A stretch of DNA of 64,000 bases from Ailanthus altissimus (Eukaryota > Streptophyta > Magnoliopsida > Sapindales > Simaroubaceae), in assembly GCA_946807835.1 (NCBI GenBank), contig OX327690.1, forward strand, positions 29,420,501 through 29,484,500, given 5' to 3'. How positions within the stretch are numbered: position 1 is the first letter of the stretch; each line of letters begins with the position of its first letter. A program made the position numbers and the translations under genes. Shown here one piece after another: positions 57,374 to 64,000 of the stretch. The notes beneath the pieces are model-generated. The model did not search any database. It had not been told where the DNA came from and worked only from the letters and a program-made list of their open reading frames with translations.

Positions 57374-57485
57374 TAATATTAGTATTAAAGATAAATTTCG
57401 CTTAATATTAGTATTAAATATAAGTTTCGCCTAATATTAATATTAAAAATAAGTCTCGTTTAATATTAATATTAAACACGAGTCT
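57374..57485. repeat. 29-bp tandem repeat, about four copies
   Basis: Units TAATATTARTATTAAA plus a 13-bp variable tail with TTTCGC/TCTCGT start at 57374, 57403, 57432 and 57461. A lone related unit lies near 57668. Confidence 0.9.
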
Positions 57486-59440
57486 TTAACAGTCTCTCTT
57501 ACATAAAATGTAGATTCAAATAAGTTTGAACAAAGTAAATTTTTCGTCTCGTAAAAATTAACTAAAAATAAATAAATGGTTGATCAAACTCAAAATTTTG
57601 ACTTTAATACTATATTAATTTATCATTTAACTCAAAATTTTAAATTAATAAGTGAAAGTTTAATATTAATATTAAAGATAAATTTTTAACAAATATTATT
57701 AAAACTTTTTTAACATTATAGAATATTAAAAAAAAATGTACATCTAATAAAGCTTTTTATTAAAAAAATTGATTTTTGTTTTTTAAAAAAACTATTGCAT
57801 GATTTTTCTTCTTAATTCGATTATTTTATTGATCAAATAATTTTTATTATGCCAATATTAATAAATACAATTACAATTTTTATTTTTATTTACAACGATA
57901 ATTATAGGTGTTATGATCAAAGATATTTAAGATATGGCTTTGCTTACAAAGGATTAGTTACAAGTTTTAATTTTATACAAATTTATATTTAAAAAAATTA
58001 GTTGAAATGTGTTATTATTTATTAATAGAATTTTGATTTACACAAGCTAATCCCTAAAGAGATTTTGAATCAAATGTAAAATTCAAGTTTTAATGTTATT
58101 CGTGTGATATTTGGTTTGACTAATAGTACACAATGATCGTGCATTAATCTTTTACCTACAAATTACATATATGAATTGAATGCAAAATTCTTTTCACTTA
58201 TTATTGACCTATTACTGTTTTTTTTAAGAAAAGAAAAAAAAAAGAAGAACATATTAGTACCTTAATCCACGTATTAAAAACACAAGAGATGCTTTTTTTT
58301 CAAAAACAAAATTACAAGAGATGCTAAAAAGGAAAAAAAAAATTCCTGTTTTCAATTTTTTTGAAAGGATTATTTAATTTTTTTTAAATATTGGATTAGC
58401 TTTTGAAATAGGAAGTGAGAGGAGTAATAAATAAAGGTATATATTTTTCCTAAAATTTGGAGGTCAACTTAAGTAATATTTCATTAAAAATTGAATCCGT
58501 CTATTAATATATGAATAGTATTATATATATATAATTATGATATAAAATTTATATCTCAGATGTGTATTATTAATCAATGATTATTATTTATCAAGTAATT
58601 ATTAATTTTTTATTAATATAATAATTATATAATATTAATCAATAATTAACATATTAAGTGATCATTATTTAAAATATAAATTTTATATTTTAACTATTTA
58701 TCACCGCATTACCCATTAGTATATATACTAATAATTGTGTGCACAAACAACCTTATTATTTTCAATAGACAATTAACAGAGTTTAGGTTATTCGGGTAAG
58801 TAGTATCTCACTTCATGAAAGAACATTTTAAGTTTTTTGATTAATTTTTTTTAAGGTAGATAAATATTCTATAATAACTTATTACAATACAATTTAAATT
58901 ACAAAAATTCGAACTTAACGCTTTAATACGTTGAAGTTTTTTTTTTAAGTGTTACAACATACATTTTCTCTAATAACACTCACACACTCTTTTTTATCTC
59001 GTTATAAACAGAATCGAATCTTGAACCCAAATGAACAATTTTAATACGTTGAAGTTAAGTTTACCTTACAATCAAATATGGTAAAAGAACTATTTTAATC
59101 TCAAATAAAGGAATTTCTCCATCTTTCAACATAATAAAAAAAAAATTGATTTGTTTCAAATCTAACACTTAAATATTAAAAATGTTGACACCAACAAATT
59201 AGTCTCAACATTACAAGTTTTAAGCTTTATGATTATTATTTATCAAACATACAATAGTTCTATGTTAAATTAGTCTCAATAAATTTATAGACTTATTTGG
59301 GAGATTACGAATTTAAGAATTTAGGTTTAAGAAAAATAGAGAAATTATAAATTTTAATGAAATCTCAAATATACCCTTACAAGGCTCTTGAGTTAAAAAA
59401 AACAAAAAAAAATTTAAAGCAAGCCGTCAGTAAGATTCTA
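57486..59440. other. AT-rich intergenic DNA
   Basis: No coding similarity, RNA gene or transposon boundary recognised. It has several homopolymer A and T runs. Confidence 0.45.
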
Positions 59441-59648
59441 AAGCGTGGACCAAGGCCATAGCAAGTTAGCAACAACAAATGCGAAGTCCACAACGTTTCT
59501 TCCTCCCTCCACCCTTAAATTTGCTTCCATACTCAATTCAATCTCATTAACTCTTACCCACTTCCTCTTTCAATCCCCTTAATCTACAAAAACCAAGAAA
59601 AATAAAACCTTTTTCAACTCTCATTCATCAAATATAGCCTAAAATAAG
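59441..59648 (+). promoter_or_regulatory. Proximal promoter and leader of the BAP31-like gene
   Basis: CT-rich leader-like sequence (TTCTTCCTCCCTCCACCC near 59498) before the ATG at 59649. No canonical TATA box is evident. Confidence 0.35.
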
Positions 59649-61674
59649 ATGCAACAGCTATTGTTCACGGTGTTGTTTTCAGAGATGGCATTGATAATGC
59701 TATTGTTGTTCAAGACACCGTTAAGAAAGCTCGTGATCATGAGCCTTGATCGGGTCAAGCGCGGTCGTGGTCCTGTGGTGATCAAAACGGTGGCGGGAAC
59801 TGTCTCTGTTATGCTGATTTCGAGTGTGTATGGTATGCTGGAGATCCAGAAGCGTTGGATCGATGATGCGGGTGTGGTCAATCCGACGGACCAGGTCCTC
59901 ATGGCCAAGCATCTCCTTGAAGCCACTCTAATGGGTACTTGTTAATTTCTTGAATCGTGTTTTGTATAATTTGTGGTTGTTAAAGTTTTTGTTTTTATAG
60001 GGTCTTGATTGTTAATGTGGATTGGAATGTGCGAGATTTGGAGTTTTTGGAAGTGGGTTGTGTTTGGCTTTTAATTTTTATTTCCCATTAAACCATTGTT
60101 TTGTTTATGATGTGAATTTGTGAATGGAAGATTGAGGCTTGCTCTGTTTTGAGGATATTATTGTTTGACATAATTGGAAATATCATAACTTTCAATTACC
60201 AGAAATCAATGTTTAGTCCTGGTAACTGTGGCGACTATAAGATCCAGTATATTCATGGTCTTAAGTATAAACAAAATGTCCCTTTTTTTAATGCATTACC
60301 CACAATTTGTTCAACTAAGGAGAGGGGATGGTCCTATCAAATTTTACCATAGTACTAGGTAATGGCTCCGAAGAATCGAATTACAAGATCACTAACTTTA
60401 GGTGCCCATAGCATTCTGTGTGAACAAGATTGACCATATGTAAGGTTTAAGAATTCACATTGGCGAATGAAAATTAGGCCGGCATTTATTGATGACCTGT
60501 TGCCTTTGATGTATCATTACGTATTGGCATTTGTCAAGAGTGGTTTTCTTTCTTGTGAGACCTATATGATCAGATTAACAATTTTGTATAAACTGATCTA
60601 AATATTTTCTCCTTACTTCTCCCAATTGTACTATGCTATCAAAGATAACTATTTCTGGAAAACCTAGTAGTCCTTGTCCTCTGCAAGTAGATTTAAAACA
60701 TAAAGCGCATGCACCTTGTCAATTGTAAGAGTACTGCTGTGATGTTGTGAGACTTGGTGGAACTCCAATATGGTGAAAATTCTTTCCATGATTCAGCTAA
60801 AAATATATTTTATTTACAACTGATGTTCAGCTGAGTACAAATCTGAGGTTAATCATTTGATAGAGTTTGGTAATTAAATTTTTTTGTAAAATGATATGTA
60901 TGTATGTATGTGTGTAAGAACAGTACTGTCTGCTGGCTTTAATTTCAGAATGTGTGATGTGATTCTGTCCATGTGAGATTACATGAAAATGCTGGATTTG
61001 TCTTGCAATCTTTCCACAATTTCTCTTAAAAGAGAGAAGAAATCCCTGTTTGATGATGTCTGACACTGGTGCTGTTTTCTCATCCGGGTTAGTAATTTGT
61101 CATAAGACTACTCTGCTTCCCCTAGCAGGCATTTAAGTGAGAGAACTCATTGTTTGTGCATCTATCAAATTCTTTTAAGGGCTTAAGTTTTCATGTTTGG
61201 GATTGGTCTTTTGTGTTTCATTTTGAATTCTCAGTTGCCCTCTAACTTGTTGGCACTTGGACCTATATTTAACTTGGGTAATTGCTTGCAGGAGCCTCTC
61301 TTTTCCTTGCTTTCATGATAGACAGACTACATCATTATATTAGAGAACTCCGCTTAAGAAGGAAGAACATGGAAGCTGCAAAGAAACAAAATCGAGGGTT
61401 GGAGGATGGGAAAGCTGGTGTTTCAGAGGAAATCAAAGCCTCAGAGTATGAGATGACTACACTGAAGGCAAAACTTAAGCAGCTGGAATCTGTACTTGAG
61501 ACAAAATCAAAGGAGGTAACTGCTGCAGAAACCAATGCAGTTGCTTTGAGGAAGCAATCTGAAGGATTCCTTCTTGAGTATGATCGTTTGCTTGAGGAGA
61601 ACCAAAACCTGCGGAGTCGATTGCAATCTTTGGACCGGAAATTGTCGCATTCAGGTAGCAAGAAGAATACCTAA
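59649..61674 (+). CDS. BAP31-like endoplasmic reticulum membrane protein
   Basis: Two exons, 59649-59934 and 61292-61674 (intron phase 1, GT-AG), give 222 residues, the size of plant BAP31/BAP29-like proteins. Three hydrophobic segments lie at about 3-21, 45-63 and 88-107, in the usual order, with MSLDRVKRGRGPVVIKTVAG linking the first two. A long charged helical tail (about 115-215, with heptad-like Leu, Lys and Glu) looks like a coiled coil. The C-terminus KKNT fits the KKXX dilysine signal for retrieval to the ER. Family members sort or quality-control membrane proteins at the ER; a specific cargo cannot be told from sequence. The 1.36-kb intron shows no other gene. Intact. Confidence 0.93.
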
Positions 61675-62067
61675 GGAAATAATGTTAACCTTCGGCCAAA
61701 TAGCCCAATTTCCTTAACATTTTTCATAGTCTCCATATTGGAGATTTTTATTGATTTTGTTGGTTGCATTTGTCGTTTACACATTGTTGTAACCACGAAC
61801 AAAATTTTCAGCTGAAAGAAGCAACGGTGAGGAGAAAAAAAAATAGTTTTTGTATGTTCTGTTTCAGTAGATTAAGTGCTAAAGTAGAGTGGCTGAATCT
61901 TGTGCTGATAAATTTTGCATTTGCATTATAAAAGATAAATATTACTGCTGATTTTTATTTGTTCTCATTATATACAATTATCTCATACGATCCAAGAACT
62001 GTGAACTGTGATCTGGAATGTTGAGAAATGGACTTTGATGAGTGATATTTGTGGAGTCGGACTTAAT
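61675..62067. other. Convergent 3' regions of the BAP31-like gene and the anion-channel pseudogene
   Basis: T-rich 3' UTR sequence. No separate gene. Confidence 0.45.
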
Positions 62068-63443
62068 TTATAAACGGCCGTGCGCCTTCAGAAAAGGGAA
62101 AGATGACTTGTGGTTAATTTCGACCATCACTGCATTTGCATAAGCAGAAGTTCTCGATTTTGAATTATTAACAAAACTCAGTATGGGATCATCTTCACGC
62201 AAAAGCTTATTGGTCTTGGATGCAGTGAGCAATATCAAGCCTAGGAAAACTAGAACTGATAGTGATCCTAACACTAGCATTAGTCCAGGTGCTGCATGAC
62301 CTTTCACCTCTTGGGCTTATTCATCTGAGGCTAGAGCAAGAAATGTTAAGGCAAATGAGTAAGGCCACCATGCAGCATTGAATTTCCTCGTAGATTTCTT
62401 GAAAAGAACTGGCCTACAAACCTATAAATATTCTCAATTTATTCAGTATTTTTTTAGTTCAAACAGAAGTGTCTGATTAAAATACTGTCAGTTTAAAGTT
62501 ATCTCTACATAAGAAATTCTAAATGTATGAAGGTTAAACTTCGGATGTAAAATTACCAGAGACATGAAGAGGAACAAAGACAAGAAGAAAAGCATCTTCG
62601 AAGTGGTATCAAAAGTTCCTGAAATCGATTTCCAAGCTAAACTACTCATGCTTGGTGCAGCAAAGAACAAGAAGAAAGCCGGCCGGAGTATCGAAGGAAA
62701 GCTATTGCCGCCCGATAAACGTTGATAAAGCGTTATAAAGAGCTCCATATAGTGCAACCATGGCAAGAGAAAACATGCACACAGCGCTCTCTTTCCATCC
62801 CATTTGTGCAGCTGCTCTTGCAACCACGAAGTTCGCTATCACTGATATTTGTCTTAGTTGGATTTGCAAGCACTGATAAGAATCTCTTCTCTGTTGTAAA
62901 CCACTGCCCATAGATTTTGATATCGAGTAGAATCACTGGAATGGCAAGAACCCACCAAAGAACTGGATATGAAACTGTGTTAAGAACAGTTACCGGGGCT
63001 GATTGAAGCAAAAGAAGAAATGATATCCAAGGAGCATACAAGTAGTTGACTCCAACTTGGTGCAAAAACTTAGCCTTCACCGTGTGAAAATGAAAGAGAC
63101 ATCTCAAAATATAGAGAATCGAGAGTGATGCTTGTGTTGAAAATGCCAGCCACCATAGCAAGAGAAAAGCTGTGGAAGGGAGCATGCAGAGTACGTGTCA
63201 AATATCTTGTGAGTGGCTCTTGGTCTGGGGATCACTCAAAATCTTCCATAGCAAAGCTTGGCTGCCAAGAGAGAGGCTTATTCTGAAATAGCCTGCATGG
63301 AACCTTGTTAAGATTGAAGATTGTGATGCTATTGGCTTAGAAACGTCGGTTGATTGACCATGATTTTCTTGTTTGCTAGTGATAATATTGGAAGCATCGA
63401 TTACTATTTCTTCAAGTGGGGGATTACATTCCACTTCTGCCAT
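62068..63443 (-). pseudogene. SLAC1-homologue (SLAH1/4-type) S-type anion channel, inactivated
   Basis: Two exons, 63443-62557 and 62421-62068, cover the family from end to end. The N-terminus ends in TRFHAGYFRISLSLGSQALL. Membrane spans follow, such as LPSTAFLLLWWLAFSTQASL, NYLYAPWISFLLLLQSAP and LWWVLAIPVILLDIKIYGQW. Next come VVARAAAQMGWKESAVCMFS, FITLYQRLSGGNSFPSILRP and LAWKSISGTFD, and the second exon contains KFNAAWWPYSFALTFLALAS. Four lesions are visible: TGA at 63198-63200; a one-base frameshift near 62850-62857 (after ANPT); a second near 62754-62758 (at AMV/HYMEL); and TAA at 62317-62319 where relatives have Tyr. SLAH proteins move chloride or nitrate across the plasma membrane. 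This copy cannot make a full channel. Confidence 0.88.
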
Positions 63444-63598
63444 TAGTTTAATTATAAGAATGAGTTAAGGAGTACAAGTTCATAAGAGGATGTGCATTTT
63501 ATGTTAATTAGTAATGCTTCTATAAGGAAAGAAAGAATCGGATTAGGCAAATTTTAAATTGTTTGGCTGACCTAGAAGAAGAATACGTGTTAAAGTTA
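63444..63598. other. Upstream of the anion-channel pseudogene
   Basis: Former leader and promoter. No distinct TATA box was picked out. Confidence 0.35.
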
Positions 63599-63790
63599 GG
63601 AGTATAAAGTTAATTGTTAGACAACTTAAATTGTATTTTAAAAAATAATGTATTAAATAATTATTAGATAATAAAATAATATAATAGATAATTTTTAAAT
63701 TTACACTATTTCATCACTCAAATTGTTTAACACATTATTTTTAAAATACAAGTTAAAATATAATTTAAAACGTATAACATTACTCATTAA
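63599..63790. mobile_element. Candidate AT-rich MITE
   Basis: The left part, ATTGTATTTTAAAAAATAATG (63632 region), is the inverted match of CATTATTTTTAAAATACAAG near 63733-63752. Inverted similarity extends outward toward GAGTA-like ends. No target duplication could be fixed. A non-coding inverted-repeat element of about 190 bp is the likely reading. Confidence 0.45.
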
Positions 63791-64000
63791 TATATCAACT
63801 TATTTATACTTCTTAAAGTGGTTTAGTATGATTGAAGGGTTAAATATTATAAGACAAAATAATAAATAAAATAGATAATGTAATAATAAATTAAATAAAT
63901 AATATAAGACAATTGGTATGTAATTTGTACATAAACAAGGAGTGCTACTATGCTAAAAAAAATAAAATAAAATAAAAATAACTCCTTAAATACAAGCATT
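63791..64000. other. AT-rich sequence to the window end
   Basis: Nothing recognised. Confidence 0.4.

Noticed and set aside
57374..57485. CRISPR-like array
   Set aside because: The 29-bp units are directly adjacent with no unique spacers, and the sequence is a plant nuclear genome.

Overview
The window is nuclear DNA of a flowering plant, most likely a eudicot. It is AT-rich and has spliced genes with GT-AG introns, land-plant gene families, and Ty1/copia and LINE debris between them. Nothing seen fixes the species. The exon structures given are hand-read from conserved protein sequence and splice consensus.

Layout. 1-2340: eroded minus-strand copia element. 3038-6612 (+): UTP6, an SSU-processome protein (six exons). 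7075-8233 (-): last exons of a conserved plant protein of unknown function, convergent with UTP6. 11115-13754 (+): mitochondrial glycine-cleavage T-protein gene with TATA box, 5'-UTR intron and three coding exons. 14772-38808: five minus-strand intronless genes (copies A-E) of the family usually labelled 'probable F-box protein At4g22030', although no F-box is visible. 46864-48156 (+): a sixth, diverged copy (F). Between C and D lie a kinesin ARM fragment, a LINE fragment, low-complexity DNA, an LTR-like tail and a copia element with both LTRs (28941-33842). 41326-45399 (+): Mpv17/PMP22 peroxisomal membrane protein gene with two nonsense codons and two LTRs in one intron. 48157-59648: repeat-rich spacer with a head-to-head LTR pair, a 2.1-kb solo LTR with a perfect 5-bp target duplication, and a 693-bp tandem repeat. 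59649-61674 (+): BAP31-like ER protein. 62068-63443 (-): SLAH-type anion-channel pseudogene with two stops and two frameshifts.

The housekeeping genes (UTP6, T protein, BAP31-like) look intact and independent of each other. The most distinctive feature is the six-copy array. It grew by tandem duplication and shows a patchwork of identical and diverged tracts that fits gene conversion. It also has a conserved upstream block with TTGAC and TGACGCAA-type motifs, the distal part of which copy C has lost. No CRISPR array, operon or prokaryotic system is present.
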